Below, one piece after another: positions 8,164 through 15,677 of a stretch of 64,000 nt of DNA (the first letter of the stretch is position 1; each line of letters begins with the position of its first letter). The DNA comes from Candidatus Fibrimonadaceae bacterium. GTDB taxonomy: Bacteria > Fibrobacterota > Fibrobacteria > Fibrobacterales > Fibrobacteraceae. Location of the stretch: contig JAITFP010000043.1 in assembly GCA_031281275.1 (NCBI GenBank), forward strand, positions 1 to 64,000, written 5' to 3'. The notes under the pieces are model-generated. The model was not told where the DNA came from, ran no database searches, and was given only the letters and a program-made list of their open reading frames with translations. Made by a program: the position numbers and the translations under genes.

Positions 8164-9729
8164 TCACCCCAACTCCAATTCCTTCAAATACTTCCCCATC
8201 TCCCTTTCCACCCCAGCAATCTTCCCCTTAATATCAGCAATCTCCGCATTAACAGCCGAAATATCAATCTGTTCCTCTTCCTCAAAAGTATCAACATAGC
8301 GAGGAATATTCAAATTATACTCATTATCTATAATCTCCTGCAACTTGGCAATATGGCTGTATTTTTCCACCTCCGCCTTTTTTTTATTCCCAGATAAATA
8401 TGCACGATAAGTCTCAATAATCTTTTTAATATCCTTGCTACGCAATTTATTCTTCGCCTTATTCTTCTCATAATTATCTTTACCAGAAGCATCTATAAAC
8501 AAAACATCCGTATTTTTCCTGCCTTTTTTAAAAACAATAACACAAGCGGGAATACTCGTTCCATAAAAAAGATTCTCAGGCAAACCAATAACAGCATCAA
8601 CCAAATTTTTCTCAACAATGGCTTCTCGAATACGACCCTCACTTGCACCGCGAAACAAAACGCCGTGCGGAGCTACAGCAGCAACGCGACCGCTTGTGCT
8701 CATACTTGCAATCATATGCAACAAAAACGCCCAATCACCTTTGCTTGCAGGAGGAACACCCAAATCAAAACGATGCCAGCGGTCAAGTGAAGGCTCCATA
8801 GTAAAATCTTTTTTTGAATCAAAAAATTCTCCGCCAGGATTAAAACCAGATGCCCATTTATCTTTGCTGAACGGCATATTGGCAACTATGCAATCAAATT
8901 TCATAAGATTGCCATCTCCGTCCAAATGCTTAGGATTAGCCAGCGTATCGCCTTGTACTAATTTTGCATCTGTAATGTTGTGCAGAAACATATTCATACG
9001 AGCTAATGAAATTGTGGAAGTGCCAACTTCCTGCCCGTAAATCGCCACCTTATTAATGCCGCCTTTCTTAGCCGTGCGAATGAGCAACGAAGCTGAACCG
9101 CAAGTTGGGTCATAAACACGCTCATTGGGCTTAGGTTCTACAATTTGAGCCAGAACTTCGGAAATTTCTTGCGGCGTAAAGAAAGTACCTGCCTTTTTGC
9201 CAGACATAGTTGCAAACTCACCAATCATATATTCATAAGCATCGCCTATAACATCGGCAGGGATTTGCTCTTGATTTGTTTCTATCTGTTTTGGGCGTAA
9301 GTCTAAATCTGCGAAATCATTTAGCAAATTTCTCAGAATTGGATTTTTTTGTTCTTTTCCGCCAAGATTCCCGTGGCTGTTAAAATCTATGGTACGGAAT
9401 AGCCCAGATAAAATAGGATTTGAGCTTTCTATTCCTGTCAGTGCTTCGTTTATTTTCCCACCTATATCAACCGCGTTTTTGTGTTTTAACAGATAATCAA
9501 AAGTACATTCCTCTTTCAATACAAATGGCAACTGACTTTTCTGGCGTTCAAGCCTTATGCCGTTGTATTGTTTTGATAACTCTTTCACATTTTCTTTGTA
9601 TGTATCTGATAAATACTTCACAAACAGCATAGAAAGCACGTAGTCTTTGTAGTTTGCCGCATCTATGGTGTCTCTGAAAGTATCGGCTCCAGCCCACAAT
9701 GCTTTTTTTATGTCATCAAAAGAGGTCAT
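8164..9729 (-). CDS. hsdM: Type I restriction enzyme, DNA adenine methyltransferase subunit (HsdM)
   Basis: This 521-residue N6-adenine methyltransferase modifies the HsdS-defined site and is required for restriction. An N-terminal helical HsdM domain (residues 1-130) is followed by the Rossmann methylase. Motif I is DPTCGSASLL, and motif IV reads NMPFSKDKW instead of the usual NPPF. PKQIETNQEQIPADVIGDAYE and GTFFTPQEI precede them. The C-terminal helices end with a coiled coil (AEIADIKGKIAGVEREM). Its ATG overlaps the stop of the upstream half-HsdS gene (TAATG). The Met in motif IV is unusual but lies next to the essential Asn, so activity is still expected. Confidence 0.93.
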   Translation of the reverse strand: MTSFDDIKKALWAGADTFRDTIDAANYKDYVLSMLFVKYLSDTYKENVKELSKQYNGIRLERQKSQLPFVLKEECTFDYLLKHKNAVDIGGKINEALTGIESSNPILSGLFRTIDFNSHGNLGGKEQKNPILRNLLNDFADLDLRPKQIETNQEQIPADVIGDAYEYMIGEFATMSGKKAGTFFTPQEISEVLAQIVEPKPNERVYDPTCGSASLLIRTAKKGGINKVAIYGQEVGTSTISLARMNMFLHNITDAKLVQGDTLANPKHLDGDGNLMKFDCIVANMPFSKDKWASGFNPGGEFFDSKKDFTMEPSLDRWHRFDLGVPPASKGDWAFLLHMIASMSTSGRVAAVAPHGVLFRGASEGRIREAIVEKNLVDAVIGLPENLFYGTSIPACVIVFKKGRKNTDVLFIDASGKDNYEKNKAKNKLRSKDIKKIIETYRAYLSGNKKKAEVEKYSHIAKLQEIIDNEYNLNIPRYVDTFEEEEQIDISAVNAEIADIKGKIAGVEREMGKYLKELELG

Positions 9730-10298
9730 TATTTATTCTCCGATTGTTTAATGCACATACTTAACAAGTAGTGCAACTTTTTATTTTCCAAAATCTTCAG
9801 TTGCTCTTGCAACTTAATCTTTTCCATTTCCAAAAACCAAAGTTCTCCTACAAGATTTTGTTTTTGCCTATCTGGTAATATAATTTCAAATTCCGCTAAA
9901 TCCTGCCGTGCAAGCGTGGGAAGCACTGTGCCTTTTGCTGCTTTTTTTATGATTTTAGTCAAGTTTTGTCCAAGATAATACGCTAAATATTTTGAATTAA
10001 CGAGTTCTGTTGCGCGGACTACTATTAAATTGTTTGCCACATAGCAATTCGGCACGGTTTCCTGTAGATAATTTACATAACCGGGGGCTATACGGCGTAT
10101 TAAAATGTCATTGCTTTTAACGGACAGCGATTCGCAGGGTTTAAAAGAAAGGTTTTGTTCATATTTTGCTATGTTATTGTTGGGCAAAAGATTAGCCGTG
10201 GTAATCCATTGGATTCCTTTATATTCTTTTTCTGATATTGGAGCGGATTCCAATATTCCGAAATTGATAGTTGCTATATCTTTTAAGCGATGTCTCAT
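9729..10298 (-). CDS. Half-size HsdS-like protein (single target-recognition domain)
   Basis: This 189-residue protein is the first gene of the restriction operon. It has one recognition-domain-like unit: RLKDIATINFG at the N terminus, GIQWITTANLLP, then AAKGTVLPTLARQDLAEFEI. A single coiled coil near the C terminus (LEMEKIKLQEQLKILENKK) follows. Normal HsdS has two such units. Half-size HsdS proteins can dimerise to recognise palindromic sites, and similar small S-like proteins are sometimes found ahead of hsdM. It ends overlapping the hsdM start codon. It may add a second specificity to HsdM, or modulate the full HsdS encoded three genes downstream; the sequence cannot decide. Confidence 0.75.
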   Translation of the reverse strand: MRHRLKDIATINFGILESAPISEKEYKGIQWITTANLLPNNNIAKYEQNLSFKPCESLSVKSNDILIRRIAPGYVNYLQETVPNCYVANNLIVVRATELVNSKYLAYYLGQNLTKIIKKAAKGTVLPTLARQDLAEFEIILPDRQKQNLVGELWFLEMEKIKLQEQLKILENKKLHYLLSMCIKQSENK

Positions 10299-10386
10299 AA
10301 TTCAATATAAATATACATTATTTCACGACTGTAAAGCAAAAGCTGTTGAAATTTTGTTATTTTGTGTGGAAAAAATGTGATATTTG

Positions 10387-12609
10387 TCAAGTATTCACCA
10401 AATATCCTCCCCTAGCACCCCCCTCCGGTCCAAGTTCAATCTCATAATTCGCCAGCTTAATCATATCGGGGTGATGCTCCACAAAAACAACAGCGTGCCC
10501 TGCGCTCGAAAGTTTGCGCAAATGGTTCCACAGAGGCTGAATATCCTGCAAATGCAGTCCGGTGGTAGGTTCGTCTAAAAGAAAAATGGTGCTTTCGGAA
10601 TTTGATTTGCAAAGTTCGGCGGCTAGCTTTAAACGCTGAATTTCGCCGCCGCTCATAGTGGTGGTGGCTTGCCCAAGCCGCAAATATCCAAGACCAATAC
10701 TGTTTAGAATTTGCAGAGGCTTTTCTATTCTTTTAATGTTCTTAAAAAAATCACAAGCTACTTCTATCCGCAAAGCTAAAATGTCTGCTATGCTTTTTCC
10801 GTTCCACAAAACTTTCAAAGTTTCGTTATTGTACCTTTTGCCCTTGCAAGCCTCGCAAAGTTCCCAAACATCAGAAAGAAAGTGCATCTCTATCAACTGA
10901 TAGCCCCTGCCCTCGCACACTTCGCAACGCCCGCCTTCTTTGTTGTATGCAAAACGTCCAACATCGTAGCCGCGAATTTTGCTCTCCGGCAATTTTGCAA
11001 AAAGGTCTCGCAGTTTGTCTAAAATGCTCATATAGCTAACTGGCGTGGAGCGCGGGCTTGAGTTTATTGGTGTTTGGTCTATAAAGCAAACGGGCTTTCT
11101 CTTTTTTTCTGCCTCTGAAAATATGCACTCCATTAAAGTGCTTTTGCCCGAACCGCTAACGCCAGAAATTGCGGTTATTGCACCGAATGGAATTTTTACG
11201 GAAATGTTTTTGAGGTTGTTTTTGGTTAGGTTTTTGAGAGTGAAATCAGGGGCTAGGGGGGAGGGAGGAGGGGTTGTTGGTTTTATATCTTCCAGAGCTT
11301 TTTTTCCTGATAAATATTTCACTGTGGGGCTGTTTGGGAATTTCTTTATAGATTTTGTGTTTGAAAGTTCTTTTGGGCTTCCTGTTGCCACAACTTCGCC
11401 TCCGAATTCGCCGGCTTTTGGACCCAAGTCCACAATGTGGTCTATTGCTTTTATAAATTCCAAATCGTGTTCAACAACAACTATTGTGTTTCCTAAATCG
11501 CGAAGTTTGTAAAGCGAATCCAAAAGTTTTTTTGTATCGCTTTGGTGAAGTCCTATTGTGGGTTCGTCTAGCACATAAAGAACGCCCTCCAAGCCGCTGC
11601 CTATTTGGCTTGCAAGCCTTAGTCTTTGAGCTTCGCCGCCGCTCAGGGACTCGCCTTTGCGGTCTAATCCTAAATATGAAATTCCTACATTTATAATGAA
11701 TTCCATTCTTCCCAAAATTTCTTTTAACAGGGGTTTGGCTATAATTTTTTGAGTTCCGTTAAATGGTATGTTTTTTAGCCAGTTGTAAGCCTCGCTGATG
11801 GAGAGTTTGCAAGCATCGCTTATGGATTTTCCGTCTATTTTCACCGCTAAAAATTCCGGCTTCAATCGTTCGCCTTTGCATTCTGGGCAAATACTTCCAA
11901 AAATATCCCCAATGCCCTGGCAACGCTCGCAAGCCCCGAAATGGCTGTTGAAGCTGAAATTTTTTGGGTCTAATTCTTCGGCAAAGCTAAAGTCGCAATC
12001 CGGGCAGCATAAAAAATTTGAATAGTGCTGATTTCCAATTTTTATTTTGCCCTCATTTTCTGAGTATGCTTTTTCTATGGAATCTAATAGCCTTGTTTTA
12101 TTTTTTTCTGTTAAGGGAACTCTGTCTAAAATTTCGTTTTTTGAATAGATCACCACTAAATCTTCGCTGCCTTTTTCGTATAGGTGCCGAGTTAGTTCTG
12201 CTGCATTGTATTTTTGTAGGGCTTTGTTGTGAGTGGAGCAGTGCATAGTTCCAAGCCTTGCCCACATTATGCGAAAGAAGTCGTAAATTTCCGTTAGGGT
12301 TGCGACGGTGCTTCTTGGGCTTTTGGAGGCGCTTTGCTGGTCTATGGCTATGGCGGGTGCAAGTCCTTGTATGGAATCCACGCTGCCTCGGTCTATTTTT
12401 CCCAAAAACCTGCGAGCATAAGTTGAGAGGCTCTCCAAAAATCTGCGTTGCCCCTCTGCAAAGAGCGTATCAAATGCCAAACTGCTTTTGCCCGCTCCGC
12501 TAACACCCGTAATTGCCGTTATTTTATGCCGAGGAATGCGAACGGTTATGTTCTTTAGGTTGTGTTTGCGCGCACCGGTTATGATGATGTCTAGGGATTT
12601 AGCTGGCAT
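10387..12609 (-). CDS. uvrA: UvrA-family excinuclease ATPase, short form
   Basis: UvrA is the damage-scanning ABC ATPase of nucleotide excision repair. Two nucleotide-binding halves are visible: Walker A GVSGAGKSS (about residue 33) and GVSGSGKST (about 485); signatures LSGGEAQRLRLA and MSGGEIQRLKLA; Walker B YVLDEPTIGLH and FLLDEPTTGLH. Zinc-binding Cys pairs are present (CCPDC, CERCQG, CPECKGERL, CEVCEGRGY, CEACKGKRY). At 740 residues it is about 200 shorter than canonical UvrA. The UvrB-binding region is reduced, and the insertion domain between CERCQG and CPECKG is almost absent. It may therefore be a UvrA2-like paralog rather than the housekeeping protein. The ATG lies directly before a DUF3791 gene end. 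Confidence 0.85.
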   Translation of the reverse strand: MPAKSLDIIITGARKHNLKNITVRIPRHKITAITGVSGAGKSSLAFDTLFAEGQRRFLESLSTYARRFLGKIDRGSVDSIQGLAPAIAIDQQSASKSPRSTVATLTEIYDFFRIMWARLGTMHCSTHNKALQKYNAAELTRHLYEKGSEDLVVIYSKNEILDRVPLTEKNKTRLLDSIEKAYSENEGKIKIGNQHYSNFLCCPDCDFSFAEELDPKNFSFNSHFGACERCQGIGDIFGSICPECKGERLKPEFLAVKIDGKSISDACKLSISEAYNWLKNIPFNGTQKIIAKPLLKEILGRMEFIINVGISYLGLDRKGESLSGGEAQRLRLASQIGSGLEGVLYVLDEPTIGLHQSDTKKLLDSLYKLRDLGNTIVVVEHDLEFIKAIDHIVDLGPKAGEFGGEVVATGSPKELSNTKSIKKFPNSPTVKYLSGKKALEDIKPTTPPPSPLAPDFTLKNLTKNNLKNISVKIPFGAITAISGVSGSGKSTLMECIFSEAEKKRKPVCFIDQTPINSSPRSTPVSYMSILDKLRDLFAKLPESKIRGYDVGRFAYNKEGGRCEVCEGRGYQLIEMHFLSDVWELCEACKGKRYNNETLKVLWNGKSIADILALRIEVACDFFKNIKRIEKPLQILNSIGLGYLRLGQATTTMSGGEIQRLKLAAELCKSNSESTIFLLDEPTTGLHLQDIQPLWNHLRKLSSAGHAVVFVEHHPDMIKLANYEIELGPEGGARGGYLVNT

Positions 12610-12612
12610 TAT

Positions 12613-12816
12613 TTAACTAGCTGGTTTCAAAATAAATTCGTCTATGTTATCCACAATATATTGAGAACTTGTGGTGTGCAATGCACCGTAGCATTTCTTG
12701 ATGTAATTCAATACATTGTATTTCTCAAAAATAGCAAAAGCTTCTTTTCCGCTGATTTTCTTTGCGTTCTTGTAAATTTCAACGCAGAATGCCAAAAATT
12801 TTAATTCGCTGCTCAT
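12613..12816 (-). CDS. DUF3791 domain protein
   Basis: This 67-residue protein matches the DUF3791 pattern: LKFLAFCVEIYKNAKKISG, AFAIFEKYNVLNYI and YGALHTTSSQYIVDNID. DUF3791 genes usually sit next to a DUF3990 (ADP-ribosyltransferase-like) gene in what look like toxin-antitoxin or mobile accessory modules. No DUF3990 gene is present here, so the module seems broken. It has a ribosome site GAGGAG in the preceding small reading frame. Its stop is 3 bases before the uvrA start, so it may be co-transcribed with uvrA by accident of insertion. The function is unknown. Confidence 0.75.
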   Translation of the reverse strand: MSSELKFLAFCVEIYKNAKKISGKEAFAIFEKYNVLNYIKKCYGALHTTSSQYIVDNIDEFILKPAS

Positions 12817-12894
12817 TTATTGCTCCTCGGGCCAAGTAATTTTTCCTGTTTCTAGTTCTTCTTCAGATTCATTTTCTGGCGAGACTAGGTGCAT
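12817..12894 (-). CDS. Possible 25-residue micro-ORF or gene remnant
   Basis: Between the GIY-YIG gene and the DUF3791 gene the minus strand holds ATG...TAA encoding MHLVSPENESEEELETGK and WPEEQ. It begins directly after the upstream stop (TAAATG) and ends directly before the DUF3791 start (TAAATG), and it contains that gene's ribosome site. This end-to-end packing suggests real translation. The acidic sequence could instead be the tail of a lost gene, for example the missing partner of DUF3791. It is too short to judge by codon use. Confidence 0.3.
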   Translation of the reverse strand: MHLVSPENESEEELETGKITWPEEQ

Positions 12895-13578
12895 TTATGG
12901 ATTCCTTGATTTTTTCTTAATAATATCATCAAGTATGTGTTTTACTTTTTTCACAAGTTGTTCCCTTTGTTCTTTATCATAAACATCAAAAGAATGTTTT
13001 TGTAACCATTCTTTATGTTTTCCATTTCTATACATATTTATACCTAAATCCTTTGAAGATAGTAACCTTGTCCTTAATTCGTCTTCTATTTCTTGTAAAT
13101 CAATTTCAATTGGTATTTGAAAAATATCTATTTGCTGAATTGGCTCAAATGGAAGGCTACTATTATAGGCATTCATACGAGTCCCTATATTTCCCGTTTG
13201 ACCAATTTTGAATAAACTTTCAGCAGCTGGAATTTTCACAACGGGATTTAAACAAATAAAATAAAGAATATTTTCTTTTGGCGATGGTTTATTATCATTG
13301 GTATTTTTTATCTTGCCGCCAATTTTACGAGAATTTGAATATGGTATTGATTTATCAAGCATATAAGAAGTATTATTATTTTTATCTTTTTTAACTTTGA
13401 TAGGATTTTTTTTTAAGTTTCTTGTTTGCCAATAGGAAGAAATATACATACGAACGGACGCTTCGGGAATTTTAGCTTCCATTTGCTTCAGTTTTTTACA
13501 AATGTCTTTGAAATTTGCCCATCGCCCTATTTTTTTTAAGGCATCAATTACTTGGTCATAGTGAGTAATTCTATTCAT
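12895..13578 (-). CDS. GIY-YIG (T5orf172/MUG113-type) nuclease-domain protein with winged-helix N terminus
   Basis: This is a 227-residue protein. The first 60 residues (DALKKIGRWANFKDICKKL, EASVRMYISSYW) look like a winged helix of the kind used for DNA binding. The C-terminal half, residues about 100-200, matches the T5orf172/MUG113 branch of GIY-YIG nucleases. A hydrophobic strand ILYFICLN is followed by LFKIGQTGNIGTRMNAYN with the catalytic-type Arg, and an acidic helix (EIEDELRTRLL) supplies a possible metal-binding Glu. Such proteins occur in phages and accessory islands; the cellular role is unknown. A TTTTCTACATT box lies 37 bases upstream and a GGAG ribosome site precedes the ATG. 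Confidence 0.7.
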   Translation of the reverse strand: MNRITHYDQVIDALKKIGRWANFKDICKKLKQMEAKIPEASVRMYISSYWQTRNLKKNPIKVKKDKNNNTSYMLDKSIPYSNSRKIGGKIKNTNDNKPSPKENILYFICLNPVVKIPAAESLFKIGQTGNIGTRMNAYNSSLPFEPIQQIDIFQIPIEIDLQEIEDELRTRLLSSKDLGINMYRNGKHKEWLQKHSFDVYDKEQREQLVKKVKHILDDIIKKKSRNP

Positions 13579-13615
13579 TATATTTTATTCTCCAAAATAT
13601 GTGTTCCTATGTAAG

Positions 13616-13628
13616 AATGTAGAAAATT
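13616..13628 (-). promoter_or_regulatory. TTTTCTACATT box upstream of the GIY-YIG gene
   Basis: AATTTTCTACATT on the minus strand, 37 bases before the start codon, is another copy of the recurring promoter-like box of this genome. Confidence 0.4.
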
Positions 13629-13715
13629 ATACGATTAAACCATAAGCCGCTATAGGCAGCGGAGTATTTACAGACTTATTTTAGCCAATAAATGAGTTTC
13701 AGTATAAATTTTTAC

Positions 13716-13744
13716 TTGACAATTTTGTATTTTGTATGTATATT
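13716..13744 (+). promoter_or_regulatory. Sigma-70-like promoter of brnTA
   Basis: A perfect -35 TTGACA (13716-13721) and -10 TATATT (13739-13744) are separated by 17 bases. The expected start of transcription is about 11 bases before the brnT ATG. Confidence 0.7.
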
Positions 13745-13755
13745 TATGTATATAC
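13738..13755 (+). promoter_or_regulatory. Palindrome over the brnTA -10, probable BrnA operator
   Basis: GTATAT-TTATGT-ATATAC is a perfect 6-base inverted repeat overlapping the -10 box. BrnA antitoxins are known to repress their own operon, so this is the natural candidate site. The protein-site match is inferred. Confidence 0.5.
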
Positions 13756-13761
13756 GGTTTT

Positions 13762-14085
13762 ATGGATACAACGGCAAAAGATAATGAACTCGTATTTGAG
13801 TGGGACGATTCTAAAGATGATTTAAATCGCCAAAAGCATGGTTTTTCCTTTGACGAAGCTATTGCTGTGTTTTTAGATTTGTTTCGCATAGAATATTACG
13901 ATAAGAAACATTCAACGCAAGTAGAAGACCGCTACATAACACTGGGTACTATCCGTAACGTTGTTGTGTTATGCGTATCATATACGGATAGAAATGGACA
14001 TATTCGTTTAATTTCCGCAAGGAAAGCCACACCAAAAGAGGAGAAAATGTATTATGCGTGTTACAAAAACGCTTTCAAAAGCTAA
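13762..14085 (+). CDS. brnT: BrnT family toxin
   Basis: BrnT is a ribonuclease toxin with a RelE-like fold, neutralised by BrnA. The protein has the family signature: FEWDDSKDDLNRQKHGFSFD at the N terminus, a central DRYITLGTI and the C-terminal LISARKATPKEEKMYY. The ORF track starts ten codons earlier at 13732, but that stretch contains the -10 box. The ATG at 13762 (MDTTAKDNELVFEW) gives 107 residues, close to the usual length of about 90-100. The 3' end overlaps brnA by 32 bases, the normal toxin-first order of brnTA. The pair sits among other accessory genes and probably arrived with them. Confidence 0.88.
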   Translation: MDTTAKDNELVFEWDDSKDDLNRQKHGFSFDEAIAVFLDLFRIEYYDKKHSTQVEDRYITLGTIRNVVVLCVSYTDRNGHIRLISARKATPKEEKMYYACYKNAFKS

Positions 14086-14350
14086 AAAGCAACCTTTGTC
14101 TAATAAGCGATTAGCCGAGATTTTGGCGTTTCAGGACAAGGATTTGGAAGATATTCCTGAACTGACCGATGAACAACTAGCTCAAATGAAATCAGTTCAT
14201 CCTGAACATTTTAAACCTGTGAAAAAAACATTGCAAATCCGTTTGGATTCAGATGTTATTGCTTGGTTTAAGAAAAGTGGCAAAGGTTATCAAACTCGCA
14301 TAAATACAGCATTGAGACATTTAATGCTGAAAAATGCGAGGCAATTCTGA
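14054..14350 (+). CDS. brnA: BrnA family antitoxin (DUF4415)
   Basis: This 98-residue antitoxin is encoded immediately after BrnT, with overlapping reading frames. The C-terminal half holds the ribbon-helix-helix DNA-binding and dimerisation unit in typical form (KKTLQIRLDSDVIAWFKKSG, YQTRINTALRHLM). The N-terminal half (ELTDEQLAQMKSVHPEHFKP) is the part expected to contact BrnT. BrnA dimers repress the operon. The palindrome over the promoter at 13738-13755 is a likely target. No truncation is evident. Confidence 0.88.
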   Translation: MRVTKTLSKAKKQPLSNKRLAEILAFQDKDLEDIPELTDEQLAQMKSVHPEHFKPVKKTLQIRLDSDVIAWFKKSGKGYQTRINTALRHLMLKNARQF

Positions 14351-14403
14351 TTTACAAACCCAAGCTTGCATTGTGAGCTTCCATTGCAATTATTTGCGTA
14401 TCA

Positions 14404-15540
14404 CTACACAAATTTCAAATAATTTTCTCCGTTAATTTCGTTAAACTTGCTGGGCTTGTAAGCATTTGCGAAAGCTACGGGAAGTTTTGATTTTTGAGGT
14501 TTCCATTTTATCTCATAAGCGTGAAGTTCGGAAGATTCTTCTGATTCTTCAATAAAATCTATTTCCTGTTTGTCATAAGTGCGCCAAAAATAAAAATTCT
14601 TTGATAAGCACGAATTCCAGCAATCTTTAAGTTTTTCGCCAATTATATAATTTTCCCATAGTGCCCCAATATCATTTCTCAACGCAATTTGCTTAAAATT
14701 ACCTATAAGTGAATTTCTAACGCCAACATCATAAAAATACCACTTACCAGCTTTTGCAATCTCTTTTCTCAAATTCTTTGAATATGCACCTAGACGAAAT
14801 AAAACGAAAGATTTTGAAAGCAAATCTAAATATTTCTCAACAGTATTTTTGCTCATTCCAAGCTGCCTGCCAAGCTCATCCAATGAAACTTCTTGCCCTA
14901 ATTGAAATGCTATTAAACGAAGCAAATCGCGCATTTTTGAGGCATTTTTTAGACCATCAATAGCCAAAATATCTTTTAATAAATACGAACTTGCCATTTC
15001 TCTCAAATAATTCGATTTGTCATTTGCATTTTTCATCATCACAACTTCGGGATAAGAACCATATATAAGTCTTTCTTCCAAATTTTGCCGAGTTTCTAGA
15101 GATGTTTCCATTATGGAAATTTCTTTTTGCGAAAATGGAGCAAGTCTAAATGTTTTGCTTCTGCCAACTAATGGTTCGCCAGTTTTATTTTGCAAATCAA
15201 AAGATGAAGAACCTGAAGCAAGAACGCAAACAGAGTGAATTTCGTCTAAAATTAACTTTATTTTTGAGCCTATGTCTGGAATATTTTGTGCTTCGTCTAT
15301 TGCTAAAAGGTTAATGCCATTCAACAGACGGCGATAATTTACGATGGAGCGATTTTCCAATAAATTTTGCGCATCGTAGTCTTCGCCGTTCAAGGAAAGC
15401 ACCTTACCTCTCCAGCGTTCTATTATGCGTTTCATAATCACAGTTTTCCCTGTTCGCCTTGCGCCAAAAATCAAAGCGGCTTTTTGAGGTTTTAAACCCT
15501 TTATTATTTCGCGTTCCAATATACGAGGAATATTCTTCAT
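14404..15540 (-). CDS. AAA_14/DUF4143 ATPase
   Basis: This 378-residue protein is of the large bacterial and archaeal family with an N-terminal AAA_14 domain and a C-terminal DUF4143 domain. Walker A is GARRTGKT (near residue 26 from the chosen start). Walker B is LLAIDEAQNI, followed by the sensor-like VLASGSSSF. The DUF4143 region contains a winged helix (SLDELGRQLGMSKNTVEKYL) and a C-terminal restriction-endonuclease-like strand (QEIDFIEE, AYEIKW). The biochemical function of this family is unknown. I use the ATG at 15540 because the ORF-track start at 15570 would place the promoter-like box inside the gene. It is transcribed divergently from bioF. Confidence 0.8.
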   Translation of the reverse strand: MKNIPRILEREIIKGLKPQKAALIFGARRTGKTVIMKRIIERWRGKVLSLNGEDYDAQNLLENRSIVNYRRLLNGINLLAIDEAQNIPDIGSKIKLILDEIHSVCVLASGSSSFDLQNKTGEPLVGRSKTFRLAPFSQKEISIMETSLETRQNLEERLIYGSYPEVVMMKNANDKSNYLREMASSYLLKDILAIDGLKNASKMRDLLRLIAFQLGQEVSLDELGRQLGMSKNTVEKYLDLLSKSFVLFRLGAYSKNLRKEIAKAGKWYFYDVGVRNSLIGNFKQIALRNDIGALWENYIIGEKLKDCWNSCLSKNFYFWRTYDKQEIDFIEESEESSELHAYEIKWKPQKSKLPVAFANAYKPSKFNEINGENYLKFV

Positions 15541-15547
15541 AATTGTA

Positions 15548-15561
15548 AATATAGAAAAATT
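15548..15561 (-). promoter_or_regulatory. TTTTTCTATATT box of the AAA_14 ATPase gene
   Basis: AATTTTTCTATATT on the minus strand ends 7 bases before the ATG at 15540. If TATATT is the -10, the transcript would be almost leaderless. Confidence 0.45.
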
Positions 15562-15566
15562 GTCAC

Positions 15567-15606
15567 TCAATTGACGAAATTTATGTAAAAATCGTCAATG
15601 AATTGA
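15567..15606. repeat. Imperfect inverted repeat between divergent genes
   Basis: TCAATTGACGA (15567-15577) is mirrored by TCGTCAATGAATTGA (15592-15606), identical apart from a two-base insertion. It lies between the divergent promoters of the AAA_14 gene and bioF and could be an operator. Confidence 0.4.
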
Positions 15607-15638
15607 CTGAATTTGAGTTTTTTACCCTGACACTTACC

Positions 15639-15666
15639 CTGACATTTTACACATTTTTTCTATATT
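15639..15666 (+). promoter_or_regulatory. Promoter of bioF
   Basis: CTGACA (15639-15644), 16 bases, then TATATT (15661-15666) within a TTTTTTCTATATT box; the ATG follows 11 bases later. A short duplication, TTACCCTGACA twice, surrounds the -35. Confidence 0.5.
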
Positions 15667-15677
15667 CCTTAACCGTT

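Noticed and set aside
12258-12503. Several plus-strand frames of 64-155 residues across the uvrA gene
   Set aside because: Shadows of a strongly supported minus-strand coding sequence, with Cys/Pro-rich composition and no ribosome sites.
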